Shown here: positions 36,553 to 44,056 of the stretch, piece after piece
How positions within the stretch are numbered: the stretch's first letter is position 1
Layout of the letters: each line of letters starts with the position of its first letter
Assembly: GCF_011383005.1 (NCBI RefSeq)
Contig: NZ_CP049935.1
Coordinates: 1,612,001-1,676,000, forward strand
Reading direction: 5' to 3'
Source of the DNA: Phycicoccus sp. HDW14
GTDB taxonomy: Bacteria; Actinomycetota; Actinomycetes; Actinomycetales; Dermatophilaceae
DNA length: 64,000 bases
Position numbers and translations under genes: made by a program
The notes under the pieces: generated by a model
Told to the model about the DNA's origin: nothing
The model's input: only the letters and a program-made list of their open reading frames with translations
Databases searched by the model: none

Positions 36553-36581
36553 GCCGTCGCACGTCGGTGCGAGGCTGGGGC

Positions 36582-37157
36582 ATGTCCTTCACCGTTCCCC
36601 ACGACGAGGGCGTCGCGGCGTTCCTCCCCGCTGTCGAGGCCTTCGTGCAGGCGGCCCTCGCTCTCGACGAGCTCGACCTCCTCGCCGCGTCCCGGTGCCA
36701 CGGCTGGACCCGCTTCGACGTCGTCGACCACGTCCTCGCCGGATGGCGCGAGCTGCTCGGCGGGATGGCCGCCCGGACCCCCGGACCCGCGACGGTCGAC
36801 GCCGTCACGTACTGGACGGGCTGGGGCGAGGACCACGCCGACGACGACCCCGTGCTCGTGCTCATGTCCGAGCGCCGGCACGCGGACGCCCATCCCCGCC
36901 CCTCGGCCGCGGTCGGCGCGCTCCGGGAGGTCGCGGGGCAGCTGCGGCTCGTCACGACCTCGCTGCCGGACGGCCACCACGCCTTCCAGGGGCAGGTGCT
37001 GACCAGCGGCGACCTGCTCGCCACCTGGGCGGTCGAGACCGTCGTGCACCAGCGCGACCTCGGCACCGGCACACCCTTGCCGGCGCCCGCCCTCGACCTC
37101 GCCCGGCGCACCGCGGCCGACGTGCCCGACCTCGGCCGCGCCCTCGACGACCGGTGA
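36582..37157 (+). CDS. Maleylpyruvate isomerase N-terminal/DinB-like protein
   Basis: A 191-residue helical-bundle protein: MSFTVPHDEGVAAFLPAVEA, CHGWTRFDVVDHVLAGWREL, and TWAVETVVHQRDLGTGTPLP, where the His positions match the metal site of mycothiol-dependent isomerase/DinB proteins. Its function is unknown. It is the second member of this superfamily in the window, with 9839-10429. The ATG has no strong ribosome-binding site; GAGGCT lies just upstream. Confidence 0.72.
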   Translation: MSFTVPHDEGVAAFLPAVEAFVQAALALDELDLLAASRCHGWTRFDVVDHVLAGWRELLGGMAARTPGPATVDAVTYWTGWGEDHADDDPVLVLMSERRHADAHPRPSAAVGALREVAGQLRLVTTSLPDGHHAFQGQVLTSGDLLATWAVETVVHQRDLGTGTPLPAPALDLARRTAADVPDLGRALDDR

Positions 37158-37172
37158 GGAGAGGGCGCTACG

Positions 37173-38107
37173 TCAGGTGCGGTTGGTGAAGGCCACCGAG
37201 ACGTCGTCGCCCGGCCAGACCTCGACCCCCGCGAGCGAGCCGGCGGCCACGGCCAGCCGGCCCCACCGCTCGCGCGGCATCCCCAGCACGTGACCGAGGA
37301 CGGCCCGCACGGTGTCGGCGCCGCAGACGACGACGGTCGTGCCACCGCGGGCGACGACGGCCGCCCAGGCCGCGGCCGCACCCTCGGGCGACCACGAGGC
37401 GTCGACGACGGAGTCGGCCCCGAGCACGTCGCCCACCTCGGCGGCGGTCTCGACGGCCTCGTCCGACGGGTCGGTGAGCAGGCAGCGCGGAGCCCCGCCG
37501 AGCAGGCGCTGGACCGCGGCAGCCGCCGACCGGGCCCCCTCGCCGGTGGCCGCCGCGACGAGCACGACCCGCACGGGTGTGCCCTGCCGGACGGGCACCG
37601 GGGCGCAGGCGCCGGACGCCTCGGGCCCGGTGCCGGTGTCCGCCACGGCCGCGTCACCTGCGTCACCGTCGAGCCGACGGTCGATGGTCAGCCCGTCCAT
37701 GCCGTCGTTCGACAGGGCGTCGGCGTCCTTGTTCTCGGCGCGGGGGATCCACTCGTAGCGCACCGACCCCCGGCCTCGCGGATGGTGCCGGCCACCTCGC
37801 GGGCCTGCAGCGCGAGCCGGCGCATGTCCTCGTGCTTGATCTTCCAGGTGCCCGACATCTGCTCGACGACGAGCTTGGAGTCCATCCGCACGAGGACCTC
37901 GGCGGCGGGGTCGATGCGGACGACGGCCTCGAGGCCCGCGATGAGCCCGCGGTACTCGGCGACGTTGTTCGACACCTTGCCCAGCGGCTCGGCCCGCTCG
38001 GCGAGCACCACCCCGGTGGCGGTGTCGCGCACGAGCGCGCCGTAGCCGGCGACTCCCGGGTTGCCGCGCGACCCGCCGTCGGCCTCGACGGTGAGCCGCC
38101 GGGTCAC
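37173..38107 (-). pseudogene. RNase HI fused to a degenerate phosphatase domain, frameshift as given
   Basis: The repaired product is 311 residues. The N-terminal RNase HI domain (1-135) is complete: LTVEADGGSRGNPGVAGYGA, NNVAEYRGLIAGLEAVV, VRMDSKLVVEQMSG and ENKDADALSN supply the Asp/Glu/Asp/Asp active site. It removes RNA from RNA-DNA hybrids. The C-terminal half corresponds to the histidine phosphatase (CobC-like) domain of Rv2228c-type proteins, but RHG is replaced (VRVVLVAAATGEGARSAA) and the second His is Gly (VVVCGADTVRAVLGHVLG). The frame breaks at 37767-37771, one base missing before SVRYEWIPRAE. The GTG start overlaps the previous stop. Confidence 0.85.
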
Positions 38108-38840
38108 AGCCCCGACTCGGGGTCCGGACGAGGATGCGGTTGCACTCCTCGCAGCGCACGACCTCGTCCTCGTCGGCGGAGCGGATGCGCTGGATCTCGA
38201 CCGGGTTCAGCTCGAGCTGGCACCCGCCGCACCGGCGCTGGCGCAGGGCGGCCGCCCCGGTGCCCGAGCTGGCGCGGATCTTCTCGTAGAGGGCCACGAG
38301 GTCGGCGCCGACCTCGTCGACGATGCCGTCGCGGGGCGCGACGACGCCGGCCTCCTCGGCCGCGAGCCGCTCGAGGGCGTCGTCGCGGTCGGCCTCGAGC
38401 CGGCTGATGCGCTCGGAGAGCTCGGCCATGCCGCGCTCGAGCTCGGCGACGTCGTGCTCGGCGTCCTCGGCGCGCTCCATCACCTCGAGCTCGACCTCCT
38501 CGAGCTCGCCCTGCCGGCGGGCGAGGGACTCGAGCTCGTGCTGGATGGCCTGGAGGTCCTTCGCGGTGCCGGTGCCGGCGTCGAGGCGCGCGCGGTCGCG
38601 GGCGGCACGGTCGCGGACGAGCTGCACGTCGGCCTCGGACTTCGCGACCTCGCGCTGGATGTCGCCCAGCTCGGTGCGCGAGCGGACCAGCTGGTCGTCG
38701 AGGAGGCGGGCCTTGCCCTCGAGGTCGGCGAGCTCGGCGAGCTGCGGCAGACTGCGCCGCGCGTGGGCGATCTGGCCGAGCCGCGTGTCGATGGCCTGGA
38801 GGTCGAGCAGCCGCTGCTGGCGGGCGGACTCGGCTCTCAC
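38104..38840 (-). CDS. Coiled-coil C4-type zinc ribbon protein, C-terminal frameshift as given
   Basis: About 245 residues repaired. A long N-terminal coiled coil (residues about 10-180, for example LARRQGELEEVELEVMERAE) is followed by a zinc ribbon: RCGGCQLELNP and VRCEECNRILVR supply four Cys. Homologues (Rv2229c type) are proposed to bind nucleic acid. The expected end is RTPESGL then TGA overlapping the RNase H GTG, but one base is missing at 38119-38122, so the given frame runs on past the true stop. The GTG start overlaps the Nif3 stop. Confidence 0.85.
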
Positions 38841-39688
38841 GGGGTACCTCCTCCGTCGGCACCGACGACGAACGTCCAGGGGTCGGTGCGCACTGTGCTG
38901 ATGTGGGTCTCCACCCTAGTCACGTCGTCACCGAGGCCCGCGCGCAGTGCCCGGTCGGCCCGGGCCAGCCACACCTGCTCGCTCGCCCAGTGCCCGGCGT
39001 CGACGAGGTACGGGACGCCGCCGCGCGCCTCCTCGCGGGCCTCGAGCACCGGGTGGTGGCGCAGGTCGGCGGTGACGTAGACGTCGGCTCCCGCTTCGCG
39101 CGCCGCGTCGAACAGGTCGTCCCCGGCCCCGCCGAGCACCGCGACCCGGCGCACCGGGGCATCGGGCGGACCGGCCACCCGCACGCCCCCGGCGGTCGGG
39201 CGCAGGTGCACCGCCAGGTCCTGGACGAAGCGCCGCAGCGACAGCACCTCCGGCAGGTCGCCCACGCGCCCCATCGGCTGCCCCTCCGACCGGGTCAGCG
39301 GCTCGGTGTGCCCCAGGCCGCACGCCCCGGCGAGCGCCTCGCAGACCCCGTCGGCGGCGACGTCGGCGTTCGTGTGCGCGACGTAGAGGGCGACGTCGCC
39401 GACGACGAGCCCCGTGACCGTCGCGCCCTTGGCCGACGTGGTCGCGACCGAGTGCACACCGTGCAGCAGCAGCGGGTGGTGGGTGACGAGGAGGTCGGCA
39501 CCGAGCTCGCGGGCCTCCTCGACGACGGCCAGGGTCGGGTCGACGGCGAGGTGGATGCGCCGCACCGGCTGGTCGGGGTCGCCGGTGACCAGGCCGACCC
39601 GGTCCCACGACTGGGCGCTCTCGGGCGGGTAGAGGCGGGCGAGGACGTCGAGCACCTCGCGCAGGGTCAGCGGGGTGTCGTCGCTCAT
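38837..39688 (-). CDS. Nif3-like dinuclear metal center protein
   Basis: A 283-residue member of the Nif3/YbgI hexameric family, also annotated GTP cyclohydrolase I type 2 homologue. Signs are LYPPESAQSWDRVGLVTGDP, the metal-ligand segment ADLLVTHHPLLLHGVHSV, VAHTNADVAADGVCEALA and DVYVTADLRHHPVLEAREEA. The ATG at 39688 is the family start and comes 1 nt after the mature 3' end of tRNA-Val, so no ribosome-binding site is possible. It heads a coupled Nif3-zinc ribbon-RNase H set joined by GTGA overlaps. Confidence 0.88.
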   Translation of the reverse strand: MSDDTPLTLREVLDVLARLYPPESAQSWDRVGLVTGDPDQPVRRIHLAVDPTLAVVEEARELGADLLVTHHPLLLHGVHSVATTSAKGATVTGLVVGDVALYVAHTNADVAADGVCEALAGACGLGHTEPLTRSEGQPMGRVGDLPEVLSLRRFVQDLAVHLRPTAGGVRVAGPPDAPVRRVAVLGGAGDDLFDAAREAGADVYVTADLRHHPVLEAREEARGGVPYLVDAGHWASEQVWLARADRALRAGLGDDVTRVETHISTVRTDPWTFVVGADGGGTP

Positions 39689-39689
39689 G

Positions 39690-39762
39690 TGGGCCCGGCC
39701 GGGATCGAACCGACGACCGACGCGGTGTAAACGCGGCGCTCTACCAGCTGAGCTACAGGCCC
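39690..39762 (-). tRNA. tRNA-Val (anticodon TAC)
   Basis: A 73-nt cloverleaf: acceptor GGGCCTG pairs with CGGGCCC, the D-arm has AGCTCAGCTGGTAGAGC, the anticodon loop is TTTACAC, the T-arm has GGTTCGATCC, and the discriminator is A. No CCA is encoded. The 3' end touches the next coding start. Confidence 0.95.
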
Positions 39763-39829
39763 CTGGCGGCCACCGACCCACGGGCGCGGCGACCGACCGC
39801 GGACATCATGGCAGGTCGGTGCGGAGCCG

Positions 39830-40309
39830 TCAGCCGACGAGGGCGGCGACCTCGGAGGGCAGGGCGGAGAAGTCGCGGCGCTCCCCGGGGCCGTTGACCA
39901 GCGTCCAGGCGATGCGCCCCGAGCGGTCGACGAGGAAGGTGCCGCGCTGGGCCGCGCCGGTGGTCTCGTTGAGCACCCCGAAGGCGCGCGCCACGGACCC
40001 GTGCGGCCACGCGTCGGACAGGAGCGGGAAGAAGTAGCCCTGGATGTCGGCCCAGGCCCGGACGCTGAAGACCGCGTCGCACGAGATGCAGACCACCTGC
40101 AGGTCGTCGGAGACGAACCGCTCGAGGTGGTCGCGGATCTCGTCGAGCTCGCCGGTGCAGATGCCCGAGAAGGCCCACGGGTAGAAGACGACGACCACGT
40201 TCTTGTCGGCCGTGAGCTCCGAGAGCGTGACGTCGGTACCGTTCTGGTCCCGGAGGGTGAAGTCCGGGGCGAGGTCGCCGACGGCGAGCGGGAGGGGCGC
40301 TGCGGTCAT
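39830..40309 (-). CDS. ahpE: AhpE-type peroxiredoxin
   Basis: A 159-residue thiol peroxidase reducing peroxides and peroxynitrite. The peroxidatic Cys is in VVVVFYPWAFSGICTGELDE, the thioredoxin-fold start is GDLAPDFTLRDQNGTDVTL, and a second Cys lies in VVCISCDAVFS. RGTFLVDRSGRIAWTLVNGP closes the fold. It resembles mycobacterial AhpE, which also sits next to the DUF3052 gene. AGGA lies 8 nt before the ATG; a CAGGAT box at 6 nt could instead mean a leaderless start. Confidence 0.9.
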   Translation of the reverse strand: MTAAPLPLAVGDLAPDFTLRDQNGTDVTLSELTADKNVVVVFYPWAFSGICTGELDEIRDHLERFVSDDLQVVCISCDAVFSVRAWADIQGYFFPLLSDAWPHGSVARAFGVLNETTGAAQRGTFLVDRSGRIAWTLVNGPGERRDFSALPSEVAALVG

Positions 40310-40412
40310 GGGATCATCCTGCCATTCCCAGCGGACTCCGGCGCCCCCGGACCCCGATACCCCCCGTGGTGTGCATCCCCGCACGGCGGCGGTCGGTGGC
40401 GGTCGGCAGCCG

Positions 40413-40853
40413 TCAGCGGCGGCCGCCGCGCGGGGCGACGAGCTTGTGCGCCCGCCAGCCCTCCGCGGCGTTGAACGTGCCGGCGAGGTGCAGGCCGGTG
40501 ACGACCGCCGCCTCGTCGATGTCGCTGGGGTCGACCTCGCCGTCCTCACCGCGCGGCGTCAGCAGCACGACGAAGCCACCGTCGTCGAGGACCCCCACCA
40601 TGTCGACGAGCGCGTCGCCGAGGTCGCCGTCCTCGGAGCGGAACCACAGCAACACGGCGTCGGCGACGCCGGTGTACTCGTCGTCCTCGATCTCGGCGCC
40701 GCAGACGTCCTCGACGGCGAAGCGGAAGGGGTCGTCGACGTCGTCGTCCCAGCCGAACTCCTGGACGACCTGCTCGGGGGCGAACCCGAGCCGCTCCACG
40801 GCTGAGGTCACGGTCGAGCCGGGGTCCACCGGGGGTGGGGCGGGGGTGTTCAC
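40413..40853 (-). CDS. DUF3052 family protein
   Basis: A 146-residue acidic actinobacterial protein of unknown function. The conserved core is AVERLGFAPEQVVQEFGWDD, then DAVLLWFRSEDGDLGDALVD, DGGFVVLLTPRGEDGEVDPS and FNAAEGWRAHKLVAPR. Its position between ahpE and aceE is conserved in mycobacteria (Rv2239c region). The GTG start has GAGAGG about 9 nt upstream. Confidence 0.88.
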   Translation of the reverse strand: MNTPAPPPVDPGSTVTSAVERLGFAPEQVVQEFGWDDDVDDPFRFAVEDVCGAEIEDDEYTGVADAVLLWFRSEDGDLGDALVDMVGVLDDGGFVVLLTPRGEDGEVDPSDIDEAAVVTGLHLAGTFNAAEGWRAHKLVAPRGGRR

Positions 40854-40891
40854 GCGGTCAAACCTCTCATGGTCGGATGCCCTGCAGGGAC

Positions 40892-42484
40892 CTAGTCCAC
40901 CAACGGAGCCGGGTCGGGTGCAAGAGGCTCGCCCGCGCGGGCCGCGGCGTCCCGGCCGGACGGGGTGACGGCGCGGCGCGCCTCCCGGGCCCGCTCCCCC
41001 ACGACGTCGAGGAAGCGCTCGGCCCCCACCGCGTCGAGGTGCGGGACGGAGGCGTCGACCGGGCCGGGGGTGGAGACGACGGTGGCGCTGACCAGCCCGA
41101 GCCGCGACTGCAGCGGGCCCTGGTGCAGCGCCAGCGACTGGACGCGCGCGTGCGGCACGACGACGGCCCGGCGGGTCCAGCGGCCCCGCCGCACGTAAAG
41201 GGAGTGGGCGGCCAGCGCGTAGCCGGTGCGCCGCCACGACCACGGGTCGAGCCAGCGGGCGGACTCGGGCGGACCGGTCCAGCCGGGCTCGCCGCCGTCG
41301 CCGTGCAGCGCCTCGAGCAGCACCGGGTCCTCGGGGTGCGCGCCGAGCGCGGAGAGCACGGTCATCGCCTCCGCCGAGGTACCGACGGGCAGGAGCACGG
41401 TCTCGGTGTCGTCGCCGTCGCCGCCGGTGTGGACCCCCGCGACGTTGACGCGCACGCGCCACCAGCCCCACGGGCGCCACCACAACGGCTGGAGCACCTC
41501 GACGGCCTGGACGCGGTGCAGCGGCACGGTGGCGTTGCGCAGGTCGGTGAGCCCGTGCCGCACGCGCAGGGCCGTGGCCGTGCGACCGATCGCGAAGTTG
41601 CCGTGGACGAGGAGCTCCTTGACCCGGCTCGCCGCGAGCCCGAAGACGACGGGGACCATCGCCGGAGCGGCGGCGAGCACCTTGAGCCCGGCCTCGGCGA
41701 TGCCGACGGTCAGGGCCGCGGCGACGAGCAGGATGCCGAGGACGATGGTCGAGCCGTGGAGGATCGTCGCGACGAAGAGCCGGCCGTTGGGGACCCGCAC
41801 GAGCGGGCGGGCCTCCTCGTGGCCGGCACCCACCGGGCCTGCGGGGAGGACGCCGGAGCCGGGCTCCGTGCCGATGGCACCCGGGGCGCCGGACTGCATC
41901 GACCCGGGCGCGTGCTGCGGCGCGCCCCGCTCGTCGGAGCGGCCGGCGAGGTCGAGGAGGTGGGCGCGCAGCTCCTCGGCCCGGTCGGCGGCGAGGAACG
42001 CGAGCGTCAGGTGGGAGTCCGAGCCCCCGGCCGACTGGACGACGACCTGGCTCAGCCCGAGCAGCCGGGCGAGGATCGGGCGCGTCGTCTCGACGGCCTG
42101 GACCCGCTCGAGCGGCACCTGCCGGTGCTGGCGGAACAGCACGCCCGAACGCAGCTCGACCTGGCCGCCGTCCACCCGGAAGCGCGAGAAGCGCCAGCTG
42201 ACCCAGCTGACACCGCCCACCACCGCGATGACGAACACGAGGGCACCGAGGGCCAGCAGCGGGTGCGAGGTGATCGACCACCCGCCGTCCGGCTCCTCAC
42301 CGCCGGCCCCCGGGATGTACTGCTCCGGGTCGAAGGACTGGAAGACCGAGTCGACGAGCTGGCTGACGACGTAGCCGAGCACCGCGAGCAGCACGACGCC
42401 GCCGCGCAGCAGCGGGGAGAGCGGGTGCAGCCGCTGCCAGCCGTCGTCCGCCGTGCCCCCCGGTGCCACGTGCGCCTCCGTCAC
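40892..42484 (-). CDS. PH-domain (DUF304/bPH2) membrane protein, YdbT-like
   Basis: A 530-residue membrane protein with paired transmembrane helices (LLRGGVVLLAVLGYVVSQLV; LALGALVFVIAVVGGVSWVS; STIVLGILLVAAALTVGI) and three bacterial PH-like repeats. Each repeat has a positively charged turn, such as GVLFRQHRQVPLERVQAVET, NATVPLHRVQAVEVLQPLWW and RAVVVPHARVQSLALHQGPL. The role is unknown; B. subtilis YdbS/YdbT are linked to bacteriocin resistance. GTG 42484 overlaps the preceding gene's stop. Confidence 0.85.
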   Translation of the reverse strand: MTEAHVAPGGTADDGWQRLHPLSPLLRGGVVLLAVLGYVVSQLVDSVFQSFDPEQYIPGAGGEEPDGGWSITSHPLLALGALVFVIAVVGGVSWVSWRFSRFRVDGGQVELRSGVLFRQHRQVPLERVQAVETTRPILARLLGLSQVVVQSAGGSDSHLTLAFLAADRAEELRAHLLDLAGRSDERGAPQHAPGSMQSGAPGAIGTEPGSGVLPAGPVGAGHEEARPLVRVPNGRLFVATILHGSTIVLGILLVAAALTVGIAEAGLKVLAAAPAMVPVVFGLAASRVKELLVHGNFAIGRTATALRVRHGLTDLRNATVPLHRVQAVEVLQPLWWRPWGWWRVRVNVAGVHTGGDGDDTETVLLPVGTSAEAMTVLSALGAHPEDPVLLEALHGDGGEPGWTGPPESARWLDPWSWRRTGYALAAHSLYVRRGRWTRRAVVVPHARVQSLALHQGPLQSRLGLVSATVVSTPGPVDASVPHLDAVGAERFLDVVGERAREARRAVTPSGRDAAARAGEPLAPDPAPLVD

Positions 42485-43029
42485 AGGCCCGCCCGTTGCG
42501 CCTCGCCACGGGCGGCGAGCCGGGCGCGCAGGGCCTCGGCCTCGGCGGTCGGCAGGCCCGGCAGCGACCCGCCGCTCTCGGGCGAGGCGGTGTGGATCTC
42601 GCACGAGGCGATGCCGAAGGCCCGGGCGAGCGGGCCGGACTGGATGTCGACGTACTGCAGCCGCCCGTAGGGGACGCTCGACAGGCTGCGGAAGAGCCGG
42701 CCCTTGCGGATGACGATCTCCTCGTCGAGCTCGACCCACGAGATGGCCGACACCTGGCGCCGGATGACCCAGAGCCCCCAGAGGCCGCCGACGACGAGGG
42801 CCACGGTCCCCAGCCACACCCACGACGTGACGAGCAGGGCCACGACGACGGTGGCCAGCAGCGGCACGACGAGCACGGCCCCGAGCACGATGAGCCGCAC
42901 GGTGGCCAGCGCGGGCGCCACCGGTCGCCAGCCGAGGTCGCCGCCGCGCAGCGTCACGGCCGGGTCGGTGCCGGTGACGGGTCGGGCGGGCGGCACGGGG
43001 GGCTGGCTCGGCGGGGCCGGGTCGGTCAT
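42481..43029 (-). CDS. PH-domain (bPH2) membrane protein, YdbS-like
   Basis: A 182-residue protein with a Pro-rich N-terminus, two transmembrane helices (VRLIVLGAVLVVPLLATVVV, WLGTVALVVGGLWGLWVI) and one bacterial PH domain (VELDEEIVIRKGRLFRSLSS, VPYGRLQYVDIQSGPLARAF). It pairs with the longer PH protein downstream through a GTGA overlap, the usual YdbS-YdbT arrangement. A CAGACT box lies 7 nt before the ATG, suggesting a leaderless start. Confidence 0.85.
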   Translation of the reverse strand: MTDPAPPSQPPVPPARPVTGTDPAVTLRGGDLGWRPVAPALATVRLIVLGAVLVVPLLATVVVALLVTSWVWLGTVALVVGGLWGLWVIRRQVSAISWVELDEEIVIRKGRLFRSLSSVPYGRLQYVDIQSGPLARAFGIASCEIHTASPESGGSLPGLPTAEAEALRARLAARGEAQRAGL

Positions 43030-43099
43030 GGCTCCCAGTCTGCCCCAGCGTCCCGACGCGTCCGGGCCCACCCGGCCCCGGGTGTGTTTGGATGCGCTC

Positions 43100-43936
43100 A
43101 TGGGCCGGGTGACCACACGGGTGCCCCGTACGCGCGTCGACGTCGCGCGCGACGGGGCCGTCGTCCGCCCCGACACGGTCGCCGTCGAGGAGCCCCTCGA
43201 GGTCCGGGTCGGCGAGGCACCGGTCACCACGACGATGCGCACCCCCGGCGACGACTTCGACCTCGCCCTCGGCCACCTCCTCACCGAGGGGATGATCGGC
43301 TCGGCCCACGACGTCGCGACGATGATGCACTGCACCGACCTCGGCCCTGACGGCTCGCCGACCTTCAACGTCGTCGAGGCCGCCCTCTCCCCCGGCGTGG
43401 CCCTCCTGCGGCCGGCGCGCGAGCGCACCGAGACGATGACCAGCGCCTGCGGGGTCTGCGGCGCCGCCTCCCTCGACGCCGTCCGCACCGCGAGCCGGTT
43501 CGACGTCGCCGCCGACCCGGTCACGCTCGACGCGGCGGTGCTCGCCGGCCTCCCCGACGCCCTCCGCGAGCACCAGCCGGTCTTCGAGCGCACCGGCGGG
43601 GTGCACGCCGCGGCGCTCGCCACCCCGGACGGCGCGCTGCTCGCCGTGCGCGAGGACGTCGGCCGGCACAACGCCGTCGACAAGGTCGTCGGCGCCCTGG
43701 CCCGCGAGCGCGAGCTGCCCCTCGCCGGAACGGTGCTCGTCGTCAGCGCCCGGGCCAGCTTCGAGATCGTCCAGAAGGCGGCCGTCGTCGGCATCCCGGC
43801 GGTCGTCGCCGTGGGCGCCCCGACCTCGCTCGCCGTCGAGCTCGCCGGGGACGCCGGCATCACCCTCCTGGCCTTCACCCGCGAGCAGCGGTTCTCGGTC
43901 TACGCCCGCCCCGACCGGGTCGTCGGCACCGCCTGA
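43100..43936 (+). CDS. fdhD: Formate dehydrogenase accessory sulfurtransferase FdhD
   Basis: Transfers sulfur to the molybdenum cofactor so that formate dehydrogenase becomes active. The 278-residue protein has the essential Cys pair in MTSACGVCGAASLDAV, plus MRTPGDDFDLALGHLLTEGM, REDVGRHNAVDKVVGAL and VVSARASFEIVQKAAVVGIP. No formate dehydrogenase gene is in the window. The ATG is preceded by TTGGAT 6 nt away and has no ribosome-binding site. Confidence 0.95.
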   Translation: MGRVTTRVPRTRVDVARDGAVVRPDTVAVEEPLEVRVGEAPVTTTMRTPGDDFDLALGHLLTEGMIGSAHDVATMMHCTDLGPDGSPTFNVVEAALSPGVALLRPARERTETMTSACGVCGAASLDAVRTASRFDVAADPVTLDAAVLAGLPDALREHQPVFERTGGVHAAALATPDGALLAVREDVGRHNAVDKVVGALARERELPLAGTVLVVSARASFEIVQKAAVVGIPAVVAVGAPTSLAVELAGDAGITLLAFTREQRFSVYARPDRVVGTA

Positions 43937-44056
43937 GATGCGACGTACCGTCCAGTAGCCCGCCCCGGATTGTGACGCGGGCCTCGCGTGGGTGAAGGAT
44001 GGGCGGACCGGCCCCCGAACCGGGGCGCGGTCAGCGACTTCTGAAAGGACGTGCGC

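Noticed and set aside
37173..38840. Single 555-residue fusion of zinc ribbon and RNase H half
   Set aside because: The central part reads RNase H in the wrong frame; two missing bases join separate genes artificially.
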